Below, one piece after another: positions 9,686 to 20,136 of a stretch of DNA of 64,000 bases. This DNA is from Herbaspirillum sp. SJZ107 (lineage in GTDB: Bacteria > Pseudomonadota > Gammaproteobacteria > Burkholderiales > Burkholderiaceae_D): the NCBI RefSeq assembly GCF_006715485.1, contig NZ_VFNH01000002.1:248001-312000 (forward strand). The letters are read 5' to 3'. Position numbers and translations under genes: made by a program. The notes under the pieces were generated by a model, which ran no database searches, was not told the DNA's origin, and worked only from the letters and a program-made list of their open reading frames with translations. Within the stretch, counting starts at the first letter, position 1. Each line of letters begins with the position of its first letter.

Positions 9686-10724
9686 GGATGGAGCTTCGCA
9701 CAGTTGCGGGGGCACCGGCGCGCGCATCGCGGCCGGCCCGCGACCCGTCGAAGAAGTGCAGGATGCGCCGTGCCAGCCAGTCGATGCGCCCGGGGAAGGG
9801 GCCGGTCGGAAAGCCGACGTGGCCGCCGGTCTCGGTGTACTGGAGGGTGACCGCTTTCGATGCGCTGGTCGGCAGGAACTGTCCCGGCATGAAGGGATCG
9901 TTGCGCGCGTTCAGTATCAGCGTCGGGACGGTGATGTCGTGCAATACGTGCTTGGCGCTGGCGCGGTGCCAGTAGTCGTCGGTGTCGCGGTAGCCGTGCA
10001 GGGGCGCGGTGACGACGTTGTCGAAGCTGTACAGGTCGGTCGCGGCGAGCAGTTTGTCGCGGTCGAACAGGCCGGGATAGCGTTCCAGCTTGGCCAGCGC
10101 CTTGGGCTTGAGCGTTTGCAGGAACATGCGCGTATAGAGGCGGTTGAAGCCGCGCGACAGGGCGGCGCCGCCGGCCGCCAGGTCGAGCGGGGCGGAGACG
10201 CTGACGGCGGCGTCGACGATGCCGGCGCCCTGCTGCTGCTCGCCCAGCCAGCGCAGCAGGGCGTTGCCGCCCAATGATACGCCGGCAACGTAGAACGGAC
10301 CGGGGTAGCGCGGGCGCAGGCGGCGGATGATCCAGTCGAGTTCCTGGGCGTCGCCCGAGTGGTAGAAGCGCGGCGCCAGGTTGGCTTCGCCCGAACAGCC
10401 GCGAAAATGCGGGATCGCGCCATGCCAGCCGCGCGCCTTTACCAAGGCCATCAGGGCGCGCGCGTAATGGCTGTTCGATGAGCCTTCGAGGCCGTGGAAC
10501 AGCATCACGCAGGGCGCGCCGGGCTCGCCGTCGATCAGGTCGACGTCGATGAAATCCTGGCCGCAGGGCGTGTCCCAGCGCTCGCGCCGGAACGCGACCG
10601 CGGGTTTCCTGATGGCGGTGGCCGGGTAGATCGTCTGCAGGTGCCCGCCGGGCAGCCATGCCGGTGCGCGGTAATGGAGGAGCTCGCTGCAGTCCGCGCA
10701 ATAAGCGGTGTCACCCCGGGCCAC
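9678..10724 (-). CDS. YheT-like alpha/beta hydrolase
   Basis: A 348-residue alpha/beta hydrolase of the YheT/ABHD1-3 group. The diagnostic N-terminal WLPGGHLQTI motif is present, then FHGLEGSSNSHYARALM near the oxyanion loop, nucleophile Ser150 in GVSLGG, an acidic residue in NARNDPFMP and a His in GGHVGFP. The physiological substrate of bacterial YheT proteins is not settled; lipid or ester hydrolysis is usual for the fold. The start is a GTG at 10724. The extra residues before the canonical YRAPAWLPGG include CADCS, so a later start is possible. It is followed by an overlapping unknown gene and preceded 12 bp upstream by the zinc-finger gene, forming a three-gene unit. Confidence 0.88.
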   Translation of the reverse strand: MARGDTAYCADCSELLHYRAPAWLPGGHLQTIYPATAIRKPAVAFRRERWDTPCGQDFIDVDLIDGEPGAPCVMLFHGLEGSSNSHYARALMALVKARGWHGAIPHFRGCSGEANLAPRFYHSGDAQELDWIIRRLRPRYPGPFYVAGVSLGGNALLRWLGEQQQGAGIVDAAVSVSAPLDLAAGGAALSRGFNRLYTRMFLQTLKPKALAKLERYPGLFDRDKLLAATDLYSFDNVVTAPLHGYRDTDDYWHRASAKHVLHDITVPTLILNARNDPFMPGQFLPTSASKAVTLQYTETGGHVGFPTGPFPGRIDWLARRILHFFDGSRAGRDARAGAPATVRSSIHG

Positions 10725-10736
10725 GATGTACTTATA

Positions 10737-10931
10737 TTAGTGGTGGCCCAGCGTGGTGCCCGGTGCCAGGCGATACTGGGTACCGCAGTACGGGCACTTG
10801 GCGTTGCCGTCGTGGTCGAAATCCAGGAAGACGCGCGGGTGGGACGACCACAGCGGCATGGCCGGGTTCGGGCAGTAGGCCGGCAGGTCCTTGGCTTCTA
10901 ATTGAACCGCAGCGATGGTCTTATCGTTCAT
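10737..10931 (-). CDS. Zinc-finger (CHCC) domain protein
   Basis: A 64-residue protein whose only domain is a CHCC zinc site formed by Cys20, His31, Cys46 and Cys49 (the last two in KCPYCG). The same fold occurs at the C-terminus of the mitochondrial complex I subunit NDUFS6 and in many small proteobacterial proteins of unknown function. The start at 10931 has GGAG 5 nt upstream. It is first in a unit with the YheT-like hydrolase and the overlapping hypothetical gene. Confidence 0.88.
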   Translation of the reverse strand: MNDKTIAAVQLEAKDLPAYCPNPAMPLWSSHPRVFLDFDHDGNAKCPYCGTQYRLAPGTTLGHH

Positions 10932-11110
10932 TTTCTCTCCGGGAGCATGATCACTAAAACCACGATTCTAACGGATTCATAGTGCATGCTGGAATGCTTC
11001 TGTAGAATGGCAAGCCGATAATATTGTCGCGCCGACTTCCCGCACCGTTTGATGGCCCGTTCCGCTTCGCCTGCCCAGCTTTACCCCCATCCACGTTGCA
11101 GCTGCGCGAC

Positions 11111-11860
11111 ATGAACGAGGCGCATCCGCACCCCGGCCAGCAGCTCGACGCCTGGGACCGGCATTATCCCGACAGCTGGCGCGACGGCGTCCGCACCGGC
11201 CTGCCGACCCTGCTCGGTATCGCCGCCTGGGGCATGGTGGTCGGCGTGGCGATGGTGAAGAGCGGCTTGAGCGTGTGGCAGGCGAGTGCAATGACCCTGG
11301 TCGCCTTCGCCGGCTCGGCCCAGCTGGCCTCGCTGCCGCTGATCGCCGCCGGCGCCCCGGTCTGGGTCATCTTTGCCACCGCGCTGGTGGTCAACCTGCG
11401 CTTCGTGATCTTTTCCGCCTTGCTCGGCCCCCATTTCGCGCACCTGCCGCTGCGCCAGCGCGTGTTCTACGGCTATATCTCGGGCGACGTGTCGATTGCC
11501 CTGTTCCTGCAGCGCTATCCGGAACCGGCACGGGCCCCCGGCAAACTCTCCTTTCTGCAAGGCCTGCTGGTGCCGAACTGGTGTTCCTGGCAGGCGGGTT
11601 CGCTGATCGGCATCTTCCTGGGCAGCACCATCCCGACCGAGTGGCAGCTCGGCTTTGCCGGCACCCTGGCCATCCTGTGCGTGATGATCCCGCTGGTCAT
11701 CAACAGCGCTGCCTTGTGCGGCGTGCTGGTGGCCGGCACGGTGGGCGTGCTGACCCATGGCTTCCCGTACAAGCTGGGCCTGCTGGCAGCGGTGGTGGCC
11801 GGCATGGCCAGCGCGATGGCCTTCGAAGCTGCCACGAGCCGCGGGAGGCAGCATGGCTGA
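11111..11860 (+). CDS. azlC: AzlC family branched-chain amino acid exporter, large subunit
   Basis: A 249-residue inner-membrane protein with about seven hydrophobic segments. It matches the AzlC/YgaZ family: RTGLPTLLGIAAWGMVVG near the N-terminus and the FAGSAQLASL signature. With its small partner AzlD it exports branched-chain or related amino acids. The ATG at 11111 removes an unconserved 29-residue extension of the open frame. Its stop overlaps the start of azlD by 8 bp. Confidence 0.9.
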   Translation: MNEAHPHPGQQLDAWDRHYPDSWRDGVRTGLPTLLGIAAWGMVVGVAMVKSGLSVWQASAMTLVAFAGSAQLASLPLIAAGAPVWVIFATALVVNLRFVIFSALLGPHFAHLPLRQRVFYGYISGDVSIALFLQRYPEPARAPGKLSFLQGLLVPNWCSWQAGSLIGIFLGSTIPTEWQLGFAGTLAILCVMIPLVINSAALCGVLVAGTVGVLTHGFPYKLGLLAAVVAGMASAMAFEAATSRGRQHG

Positions 11861-12197
11861 CTGGGAAATCTGGGTCGTCATCGGCGTGCTGGGCGTGGCC
11901 ACGGCGCTGACCCGCAGCGCATTCTGGGTGGTCGGCCACCGTGTGACGATTCCGCCGCGGGTGCAGGCGATGCTGCGCTATGCCCCGACCTGCGCGCTGG
12001 CAGCCGTCATCGGCCCCGACCTGGTGCTGGGGCCAGGTGGCGAGGTGCTGCTCACGCCCGCCAATCCAAAGCTGCTGGCCGGCATCGCCGCGCTTGGCTT
12101 TTATCTGTGGCGGCGTAATATGTTGCAGACAATTGTATTTGGGATGCTGGTGTTCACTCTGTTGCGTGTTTCTCATGTTTTTGAAAACACCCTCTAA
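11853..12197 (+). CDS. azlD: AzlD family small subunit of the amino acid exporter
   Basis: A 114-residue membrane protein with four hydrophobic segments and the AzlD/YgaH signature of an early TALTRSAFW followed by VQAMLRYAPTCALAAV. It is the required partner of AzlC. The ATG at 11853 lies inside the last codons of azlC (8-bp overlap) with GGGAGG just upstream, showing translational coupling. It ends about 40 bp before pgk. Confidence 0.9.
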   Translation: MADWEIWVVIGVLGVATALTRSAFWVVGHRVTIPPRVQAMLRYAPTCALAAVIGPDLVLGPGGEVLLTPANPKLLAGIAALGFYLWRRNMLQTIVFGMLVFTLLRVSHVFENTL

Positions 12198-12238
12198 TGT
12201 AGAATAACGTTTTTTCATCCATCTCAATACGACTCACC

Positions 12239-13441
<1,203 letters not shown>

Positions 13442-13452
13442 AAGAGACCCCA

Positions 13453-13477
13453 GCGCAGCCCAACAGGCTGCGCTTTT
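13453..13477 (+). terminator. Terminator-like hairpin between pgk and pyk
   Basis: GCGCAGCC (13453-13460) pairs with GGCTGCGC (13466-13473) around CAACA and is followed by TTTT. It begins 12 bp after the pgk stop and ends 20 bp before the pyk start. The T-run is short, so it may attenuate rather than stop transcription. Confidence 0.65.
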
Positions 13478-13497
13478 ACTTAGTTCAAGGACAATCC

Positions 13498-14967
13498 ATG
13501 TACCGTGGCACCAAGATCGTAGCAACCATCGGCCCTGCTTCGACCGACTTCGATATTCTCGTCAAAATGATCCGGGCGGGCGTCGACGTCGTGCGCCTGA
13601 ATTTCTCGCACGGAAAAGCGCAGGACCATATCGACCGGGCTGCCCTGGTACGCCGTGCCGCCGCCGAATGCGGCCGCGAAGTCGCCATCATGGCCGACAT
13701 GCAGGGTCCGAAGATCCGCGTCGGCAAGTTCGAAAACGGCAAGATCAACCTGAACAACGGGGATGCATTCATCCTGGACGCCAAGTGGGGCGATAACGGC
13801 GAGCTGGGCAACCAGGAACGCGTCGGCCTCGACTACAAGGCGCTGCCGCGCGACGTCAAGCCGGGCGACCGCCTGCTGCTGAACGACGGCCTGATCGTGC
13901 TGATCGTCGACCGCGTCGTCGGCAGCGAGATCTATACCACTGTCAAGGTTGGCGGCGAACTGTCCAACAATAAAGGTATTAACCGCCAGGGCGGCGGCCT
14001 GACCGCGCCGGCGCTGACCTCGAAGGACATGGAAGACATCAAGACCGCGATGAGCTTCCAGGCCGACTATCTCGCCATTTCCTTCCCGAAGAGCGCGACC
14101 GACATGGAGATGGCGCGCCAGCTGGCCAACATCGCCGGCGAGCCGTTCAACCACAAGCCGATGATGATCGCCAAGATCGAGCGCGCCGAAGCGATTCCTG
14201 TGCTGCAGGAAATCCTGGACGCCTCCGACGGCATCATGGTCGCCCGCGGCGACCTGGCGGTCGAAGTCGGCAACGCGGCCGTGCCGGCGCTGCAGAAGCG
14301 CATGATCCGCATGGCACGCGAATCGAACAAGCTGGCGATCACCGCGACCCAGATGATGGAGTCGATGATCGTCAACGCGGTCCCGACCCGCGCCGAAGTG
14401 TCGGACGTGGCCAACGCCGTGCTGGACGGCACCGACGCCGTCATGACCTCGGCCGAGACCGCATCGGGCAAGTACCCGATCGAAACCGTCGAGATGATGT
14501 CGGCGATCTGCGTCGAAGCCGAGCGTTCCGAGTACAACAAGCTGGAAGCCGACTTCCTGAACGTGCAGTTCACCCGCATCGACCAGTCGATCGCCTACGG
14601 CACCCTGTTCACCGCGCACCACCTGCGCGTGAAGGCGATCGTGGCGCTGACCGAGTCGGGCTCGACCGCGCTGTGGATGAGCCGCCATTCGATCGACACC
14701 CCGATCTACGCACTGACGCCGTCGCAGACAACGCAGCGCAAGGCGTCGCTGTACCGTAACGTGCAAGCATTCCACCTGCTGCAGGAAGGCGGCAGCCACG
14801 CGGTGCTGCGCAAGGCCGAGGAACTGCTGATGCGCGAAGGTGTCGTACGCAAGGGCGACCTGATCGTTGTGACCTGGGGCTCGCCGATGGGCCAGGCCGG
14901 CGGCACCAACGCACTCAAGATCGTGCGCGTGGGCGATGCAGAGAATTTTTTGAAGGAATCCTCGTAA
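13498..14967 (+). CDS. pyk: Pyruvate kinase
   Basis: A 489-residue cytoplasmic enzyme catalysing phosphoenolpyruvate + ADP to pyruvate + ATP. Signatures include the N-terminal TKIVATIGPAS, MQGPKIRVG, the active-site region with KIERAE, metal-binding VARGDLAVE, and ITATQMMESM. The C-terminal allosteric domain is present (about 350-475). The length fits the AMP- or sugar-phosphate-regulated bacterial enzymes; which effector is used cannot be read. It lies between pgk and fba. Confidence 0.97.
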   Translation: MYRGTKIVATIGPASTDFDILVKMIRAGVDVVRLNFSHGKAQDHIDRAALVRRAAAECGREVAIMADMQGPKIRVGKFENGKINLNNGDAFILDAKWGDNGELGNQERVGLDYKALPRDVKPGDRLLLNDGLIVLIVDRVVGSEIYTTVKVGGELSNNKGINRQGGGLTAPALTSKDMEDIKTAMSFQADYLAISFPKSATDMEMARQLANIAGEPFNHKPMMIAKIERAEAIPVLQEILDASDGIMVARGDLAVEVGNAAVPALQKRMIRMARESNKLAITATQMMESMIVNAVPTRAEVSDVANAVLDGTDAVMTSAETASGKYPIETVEMMSAICVEAERSEYNKLEADFLNVQFTRIDQSIAYGTLFTAHHLRVKAIVALTESGSTALWMSRHSIDTPIYALTPSQTTQRKASLYRNVQAFHLLQEGGSHAVLRKAEELLMREGVVRKGDLIVVTWGSPMGQAGGTNALKIVRVGDAENFLKESS

Positions 14968-14986
14968 AACCTTAGCGTGGTCCGCG

Positions 14987-15013
14987 TGCCTGCCGGACGA
15001 GTGACGGCGGGCA
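14987..15013 (+). other. Stable hairpin between pyk and fba
   Basis: TGCCTGCCG (14987-14995) pairs with CGGCGGGCA (15005-15013), one G-U wobble, around a 9-nt loop. No T-tract follows immediately. It could be a weak pyk terminator or leader structure of fba. Confidence 0.35.
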
Positions 15014-15072
15014 TGCGCAGCAGGGTTTCACAGGCTTCCGTACCGGTTTTTTTTATTGTATGGAGCTAAACA

Positions 15073-16137
15073 ATGGCACTCGTATCAATGCGTCAATTGC
15101 TGGATCACGCCGCCGAACACGGCTATGCGCTGCCGGCATTCAACGTCAACAACCTGGAGCAGGTGCAGGCCATCATGGCTGCCGCCGACCAGACCGGTAG
15201 CCCGGTCATCATGCAGGCTTCGGCCGGCGCCCGCAAATATGCCGGCGAAGCTTTCCTGCGCCACCTGATCGACGCCGCCGTCGAAGCCTACCCGCACATC
15301 CCGGTCGTGATGCACCAGGACCACGGCCAGTCGCCGGCGGTCTGCATGGCGGCGATCCGTTCGGGCTTCTCGTCGGTCATGATGGACGGCTCGCTGGAAG
15401 CCGACGGCAAGTCGGTCGCTTCGTACGAATACAACGTCGAAGTGTCGAAAGAGGTCGTGAAGTTCGCGCACTCGATCGGCGTGACCGTCGAAGCCGAACT
15501 GGGCGTGCTCGGTTCGCTGGAAACCATGAAGGGCGACAAGGAAGACGGCCACGGCGCGGACCGCATCATGACCCGCGAAGAACTGCTGACCGACGTCGCG
15601 CAAGCTGCCGACTTCGTGGCGCGCACCCAGTGCGACGCGCTGGCCATCGCCATCGGCACCTCGCACGGCGCCTATAAATTCACCCGCAAGCCGACCGGCG
15701 ACATCCTGGCCATCGACCGCATCAAGGAAATCCACGCGCGTATCCCGAATACCCACCTGGTGATGCATGGTTCGTCGTCGGTGCCGCAGGACCTGCTGGC
15801 GATCATCCGCGAATTCGGCGGCGACATGAAGGAAACCTACGGCGTGCCGGTCGAAGAGATCCAGGAAGGCATCAAGTACGGCGTGCGCAAGGTCAACATC
15901 GACACCGACATCCGCCTGGCGATGACCGCTGCGATCCGCCAGTACCTGTTCCAGAACCCGTCGAAGTTCGACCCGCGCGACTACCTGAAGCCGGCACGCG
16001 AAGCGGCAACCCAGATCTGCAAGGCACGCTACATCGCCTTCGGCTGCGAGGGCATGGCGGCGAAGATCAAGCCGATTCCGCTGGATAAGATGGCTGAGCG
16101 TTACAAGGCTGGTGAGCTGGCGCAGATTGTTCAGTAA
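15073..16137 (+). CDS. fba: Fructose-bisphosphate aldolase, class II
   Basis: A 354-residue zinc-dependent aldolase, reversible fructose 1,6-bisphosphate to dihydroxyacetone phosphate and glyceraldehyde 3-phosphate. Class II marks: [10 protein letters not shown], the MHQDHG zinc-ligand motif near residue 80, [10 protein letters not shown], a further His in VMHGSSSVP, and the phosphate-binding [10 protein letters not shown]. The length matches the class IIB/CbbA-type enzymes common in betaproteobacteria. GGAG lies 7 nt before the ATG at 15073. It is third in the glycolytic cluster. Confidence 0.97.
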   Translation: MALVSMRQLLDHAAEHGYALPAFNVNNLEQVQAIMAAADQTGSPVIMQASAGARKYAGEAFLRHLIDAAVEAYPHIPVVMHQDHGQSPAVCMAAIRSGFSSVMMDGSLEADGKSVASYEYNVEVSKEVVKFAHSIGVTVEAELGVLGSLETMKGDKEDGHGADRIMTREELLTDVAQAADFVARTQCDALAIAIGTSHGAYKFTRKPTGDILAIDRIKEIHARIPNTHLVMHGSSSVPQDLLAIIREFGGDMKETYGVPVEEIQEGIKYGVRKVNIDTDIRLAMTAAIRQYLFQNPSKFDPRDYLKPAREAATQICKARYIAFGCEGMAAKIKPIPLDKMAERYKAGELAQIVQ

Positions 16138-16181
16138 ATAGCGCAATAACGGTACAGTAGTAATAACCGTTAGCCGTAAAA

Positions 16182-16211
16182 CCGTCGCCCCTGCCTTCGC
16201 AGGGGCGACGG
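16182..16211. repeat. Palindromic intergenic repeat with CTTC loop
   Basis: Thirteen perfectly paired bases (16182-16194 with 16199-16211) enclose CTTC. There is no T-tract on the plus strand; AAAA just before it would give TTTT on the minus strand. The centre resembles the hairpin at 26559-26574 (a C-rich arm, GCCTTCGC, a G-rich arm), suggesting a dispersed REP-like family. It may terminate fba transcription. Confidence 0.6.
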
Positions 16212-16331
16212 CGCTTAATGCAGCGGCAATAGCAGAATGACGTAAAATATCGCTTTGGCACCGGCTGAGCCCAGCCATTGCCCACTCTACCGGCACTGTT
16301 GCCGGTTTCGCTTTATCAAGACACGCCCTCT

Positions 16332-17228
16332 ATGAAAAGCCTTTACCAGTCCACGATTTCCTCCCTGCCATTGCTCGGCCACGGCAAGGTCCGCGACAAC
16401 TATGCTGTCGGCGACGACAAGATCCTGATCGTCACCACCGACCGCCTGTCGGCCTTCGACGTCGTCATGAACGAACCGATCCCGGGCAAGGGCATGGTGC
16501 TGAACCAGATGAGCGACTTCTGGTTCGAGAAGCTCGGCCACATCGTGCCGAACCACCTGACCGGCGTGGCGCCGGAATCGGTGGTGGCGCCCGAGGAAGT
16601 GGACCAGGTCAAGGGCCGCGCCGTGGTCGCCAAGCGCCTGAAGCCGATCCTGGTGGAAGCCGTAGTGCGCGGCTACATCATCGGTTCGGGCTGGAAGGAT
16701 TACCAGGCCACCGGCAGCGTCTGCGGCATCGAATTGCCGAAGGGGCTGCGCCAGGCCGACAAGCTGCCCGAGCCGCTGTTCACGCCGGCCGCCAAGGCCG
16801 ACCTCGGCGAGCACGACGAAAACATCAGCTTTGCCGAGATGGAGCAACGCATCGGCGCCGAACTGGCCGCCAAGATGCGCGACATCAGCATCCAGCTGTA
16901 CAAGACCGCGGCCGAGTACGCGGCCACGCGCGGCATCATCATCGCCGACACCAAGTTCGAATTCGGTCTCGACGAGAACGGCGTGATGCACCTGATGGAC
17001 GAAGTGCTGACCGCGGACTCGTCGCGCTTCTGGCCGGCCGATTCGTACGCACCGGACATGTCGCCGCCGTCCTTCGACAAGCAGTTCGTGCGCGACTACC
17101 TGGAAACCCTGACCGAGTGGAAGAAGACCCCGCCGGCCCCGCCGCTGCCGCAGGACGTCATCGAAAAAACCCAGGCCAAGTACTTCGAAGCCATCGAACG
17201 CCTGACCGGCGACAAGCTGAAGGCCTGA
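16332..17228 (+). CDS. purC: Phosphoribosylaminoimidazole-succinocarboxamide synthase
   Basis: A 298-residue cytoplasmic ATP-grasp-like enzyme of purine synthesis that joins aspartate to CAIR to give SAICAR. Marks are [11 protein letters not shown] and [18 protein letters not shown] near the nucleotide site, then the [12 protein letters not shown] motif and [10 protein letters not shown]. It is longer than the about 237-residue E. coli enzyme, as is usual in betaproteobacteria. The ATG at 16332 gives the conserved start. First gene of a packed purC-purE-purK-sua5 operon, 3 bp from purE. Confidence 0.97.
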   Translation: MKSLYQSTISSLPLLGHGKVRDNYAVGDDKILIVTTDRLSAFDVVMNEPIPGKGMVLNQMSDFWFEKLGHIVPNHLTGVAPESVVAPEEVDQVKGRAVVAKRLKPILVEAVVRGYIIGSGWKDYQATGSVCGIELPKGLRQADKLPEPLFTPAAKADLGEHDENISFAEMEQRIGAELAAKMRDISIQLYKTAAEYAATRGIIIADTKFEFGLDENGVMHLMDEVLTADSSRFWPADSYAPDMSPPSFDKQFVRDYLETLTEWKKTPPAPPLPQDVIEKTQAKYFEAIERLTGDKLKA

Positions 17229-17231
17229 ACG

Positions 17232-17732
17232 ATGACGGATCAAACCAAGCCCCTGGTCGGCGTGATCATGGGTTCCAGCTCCGACTGGGACGTGATGCAG
17301 CACGCAGTCAACATGCTCAAGCAGTTCGGCGTGCCGTATGAAGCGCAGGTGATCTCGGCGCACCGCATGCCGGACGAAATGTTTGCGTATGCCGAAAGTG
17401 CGCGTGCGCGCGGCTTGCGCGCCATCATCGCCGGTGCCGGTGGGGCTGCCCACCTGCCGGGCATGGTGGCTGCCAAGACCATCGTGCCGGTACTCGGCGT
17501 GCCGGTGCCGTCGAAATACCTGCGCGGCGAGGATTCGCTGCTGTCGATCGTGCAGATGCCGAAGGGCGTGCCGGTGTCGACCTTCGCCATCGGCGAAGCC
17601 GGCGCCGCGAATGCCGCGCTGACCGCGATCGCCATCATCGCCACCGTCGACGATGCCCTGGCTGCCAAGCTCGACGAATTCCGCGCCCAGCAGACCGCCG
17701 CCGCCAAGGCCATGATTCTTCCTTCCGAATAA
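17232..17732 (+). CDS. purE: N5-carboxyaminoimidazole ribonucleotide mutase
   Basis: A 166-residue class I PurE that rearranges N5-CAIR, made by PurK, to CAIR, the substrate of PurC. Signatures are [22 protein letters not shown] and [11 protein letters not shown]. The length is typical, and the neighbouring PurK supports the mutase rather than the carboxylase class. Its stop overlaps the purK ATG by one base (TAATG), which implies translational coupling. Confidence 0.97.
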   Translation: MTDQTKPLVGVIMGSSSDWDVMQHAVNMLKQFGVPYEAQVISAHRMPDEMFAYAESARARGLRAIIAGAGGAAHLPGMVAAKTIVPVLGVPVPSKYLRGEDSLLSIVQMPKGVPVSTFAIGEAGAANAALTAIAIIATVDDALAAKLDEFRAQQTAAAKAMILPSE

Positions 17733-18919
17733 TGAGTGATCCTGTTTTCCTGCCCACCGCCAACCCGCCGACCTGGCTGGGCGTGATGGGTGGCGGCCAG
17801 CTCGGCCGCATGTTCGCCCAGGCCGCGCAAGCCATGGGTTACCGCGTCGCCGTGCTGGAGCCGTCCGCCGATTGTCCGGCAGGGCAGGTCGCCGAGCGCC
17901 TGGTCGAGGCCGGCTATGAAGATGCGGCCGGCCTGGACGCGCTGGCGGCGCAATGCCTGGCCGTCACCACCGAATTCGAAAACGTACCGGCCGGCAGCCT
18001 GTCGCGCCTGGCCGGCAGCGTGTTCGTGGCACCGAACGCCCACGGCGTGTCGGTGGCCCAGGACCGCATCGCCGAAAAGACCTTCTTTGTCGACTGCGCG
18101 CCGAAGTCGGGCGTGATGCCGGCGCCGCACAAGGTGATCGCCTGCCTGGAGGACATCGACGCCATCGGCGACGAGCTGTTGCCCGGCATTCTGAAAACCG
18201 TGCGCATGGGCTACGACGGCAAGGGCCAGGTGCGCGTGCGCTCGCGCGAAGACGTGCGCGCAGCCTTTGAATCGATGGGGCAGGTGACTTGCCTGCTCGA
18301 GAAGATGCTGCCGCTGGCCTATGAAATCTCGGTGTTGACGGCGCGCGGCGCCGATGGCGCATCTAGCGTGTACCCGATCGCCGAGAACGTGCACCGCGAC
18401 GGCATCCTGTTCACCACCACCGTGCCGGGTCCGAACGTGGCCGACGACTGCGCGCGCAAGGCGCAGGCGGCGGCGCGCGCCATCGTGGCCGAGCTCGGTT
18501 ACGTCGGCGTGCTGTGCATCGAATTCTTCGTGCTGAACGACGGTTCGCTGGTCGTCAACGAGATGGCGCCGCGTCCGCACAACAGCGGCCACTACACGAT
18601 GGACGCCTGCGTGACGAGCCAGTTCGCGCAGCAGGTGAGGGCGATGGCGCGCTTGCCGCTGGGCGATTGTCGCCAGCACTCGCCGGCCGTGATGCTGAAC
18701 ATCCTGGGTGACGTCTGGTTCAACGGCGACACCGACACGCCGCGCCAGCCGGCCTGGGACCAGGTGCTGGCGCTGCCCGGCGCCAACCTGCACCTGTACG
18801 GCAAGGACGATCCGCGCCGCGGCCGCAAGATGGGCCACGTGACCTTTGTCGCGCCGACGCTGGCCGAGGCGCAGGCGCAACTGGAAGCGGCCTGCGCCAT
18901 CCTGGATATTCCGCTGTGA
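17732..18919 (+). CDS. purK: N5-carboxyaminoimidazole ribonucleotide synthase
   Basis: A 395-residue ATP-grasp enzyme that carboxylates AIR to N5-CAIR using ATP and bicarbonate. Marks: [14 protein letters not shown] at the N-terminus, [29 protein letters not shown] and [13 protein letters not shown]. Typical length. It starts on the purE stop codon and ends overlapping the GTG of the sua5 gene by 4 bp. Confidence 0.97.
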   Translation: MSDPVFLPTANPPTWLGVMGGGQLGRMFAQAAQAMGYRVAVLEPSADCPAGQVAERLVEAGYEDAAGLDALAAQCLAVTTEFENVPAGSLSRLAGSVFVAPNAHGVSVAQDRIAEKTFFVDCAPKSGVMPAPHKVIACLEDIDAIGDELLPGILKTVRMGYDGKGQVRVRSREDVRAAFESMGQVTCLLEKMLPLAYEISVLTARGADGASSVYPIAENVHRDGILFTTTVPGPNVADDCARKAQAAARAIVAELGYVGVLCIEFFVLNDGSLVVNEMAPRPHNSGHYTMDACVTSQFAQQVRAMARLPLGDCRQHSPAVMLNILGDVWFNGDTDTPRQPAWDQVLALPGANLHLYGKDDPRRGRKMGHVTFVAPTLAEAQAQLEAACAILDIPL

Positions 18920-19953
18920 CCCGCGCTGTGACCGATATGCACGACCCCGTCATCATGCAAGCCGCGGCCGCGCTCGACGCCGGCCAGCTGGTCGCGTTTC
19001 CGACCGAAACCGTGTACGGCCTCGGCGCCGATGCCGAGAACCCGGCCGCGGTGGCATCGATCTACGCGGCCAAGGGCCGGCCCCAGGATCACCCGGTGAT
19101 CGTGCACGTGGCGCCCGGCGCTTCGCTCGATTACTGGACCACCGACGTGCCACCGGAAGCACGCCAGCTGGCCGACGCCTTCTGGCCGGGCCCGCTGACC
19201 ATGATCCTGAAGCGCGCGCCGAACATCCCGGATGCGGTGTCCGGCGGCCAGGACACGGTCGGCATCCGCTGCCCGTCGCACCCGGTGGCGATCGCGCTGC
19301 TGCAAGCGTTCAAGAATGGCAAGGGCGGGGTGGCGGCGCCGTCGGCCAACAAATTCGGCCATGTCAGCCCGACCACGGCCCAGCACGTGCGCGACGAGTT
19401 CGGCGACGACCAGCGCCTGGCAGCCGTGCTGGACGGCGGCCAGAGCGAGGTCGGCATCGAATCGACGATCGTCGACCTGTCGCGCCTGGCCACCCATGGT
19501 CCGGTGCTGCTGCGTCCCGGCCACATCAGCGCCGAGGCGATCGCCGCCGTGATCGACCGGCTGCCGGCGCGTCCGGACGCCGCGGCACCGCGCGCCTCCG
19601 GCACCCTCGAATCGCATTACGCGCCGCACACGCCGGTAGCGATGCAGGACAGCGCCGCGCTGGCCGATACGCTGGCACGCCTGGCCGGTGCCGGCCGCAA
19701 GGTCGCGCTCATTCATTATTCGGCGATGCCGGCGGTACATGCCGCCGTGCAGTTGCCGGCCACCCCGGAAGGCTTCGCCCACGCCCTGTACGCGGCGCTG
19801 CGCGCGATGGACGGGACCGGTGCCGACCTGATCCTGGTCGAAGCACCGCCGCAAGAGGGCGCCTGGCTCGGCGTCAACGACCGCCTGCGCCGCGCGGCGC
19901 ACGGGTCGAGCGGCATCGTGCACGGGCTGATAAACAACACTCCGGCGTTTTAA
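18916..19953 (+). CDS. L-threonylcarbamoyladenylate synthase, Sua5 type
   Basis: A 345-residue enzyme that makes threonylcarbamoyl-AMP from threonine, bicarbonate and ATP, the first step of the universal t6A37 tRNA modification. The YrdC/TsaC domain (about 10-205) has [13 protein letters not shown], the KGRP motif, PLTMILKR and [13 protein letters not shown]. Unlike the short E. coli TsaC it carries a C-terminal Sua5 domain (about 235-345), so it is the long Sua5 form. The GTG at 18916 overlaps the purK stop by 4 bp; an ATG at 18937 is an alternative. A hairpin terminator follows. Confidence 0.95.
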   Translation: MTRAVTDMHDPVIMQAAAALDAGQLVAFPTETVYGLGADAENPAAVASIYAAKGRPQDHPVIVHVAPGASLDYWTTDVPPEARQLADAFWPGPLTMILKRAPNIPDAVSGGQDTVGIRCPSHPVAIALLQAFKNGKGGVAAPSANKFGHVSPTTAQHVRDEFGDDQRLAAVLDGGQSEVGIESTIVDLSRLATHGPVLLRPGHISAEAIAAVIDRLPARPDAAAPRASGTLESHYAPHTPVAMQDSAALADTLARLAGAGRKVALIHYSAMPAVHAAVQLPATPEGFAHALYAALRAMDGTGADLILVEAPPQEGAWLGVNDRLRRAAHGSSGIVHGLINNTPAF

Positions 19954-19980
19954 TCCAGGGCAATACTGTTCAAAAATCGA

Positions 19981-20031
19981 TGCACGGTGCATGCTTGGCG
20001 TACTGCTGAGTATCCACCGTGCAATTTTTTT
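19981..20031 (+). terminator. Terminator of the purCEK-sua5 operon
   Basis: A 9-bp stem (19981-19989 with 20015-20023) with a 25-nt loop is followed by A and then seven T's at 20025-20031. It starts about 28 bp after the sua5-type gene. Confidence 0.7.
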
Positions 20032-20136
20032 GCTGCCAGTGTCAGCCAATTCCGTTGTTAGCCCAAGCACGTCGCGGTAACCATATAAGCGTGCGTTATC
20101 GCTGCTCGTCGCTTTGACCGTTTATCCGAAAAATTC

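Noticed and set aside
14987..15013. Riboswitch or attenuator upstream of fba
   Set aside because: A single hairpin without an alternative fold, T-tract or known aptamer features.
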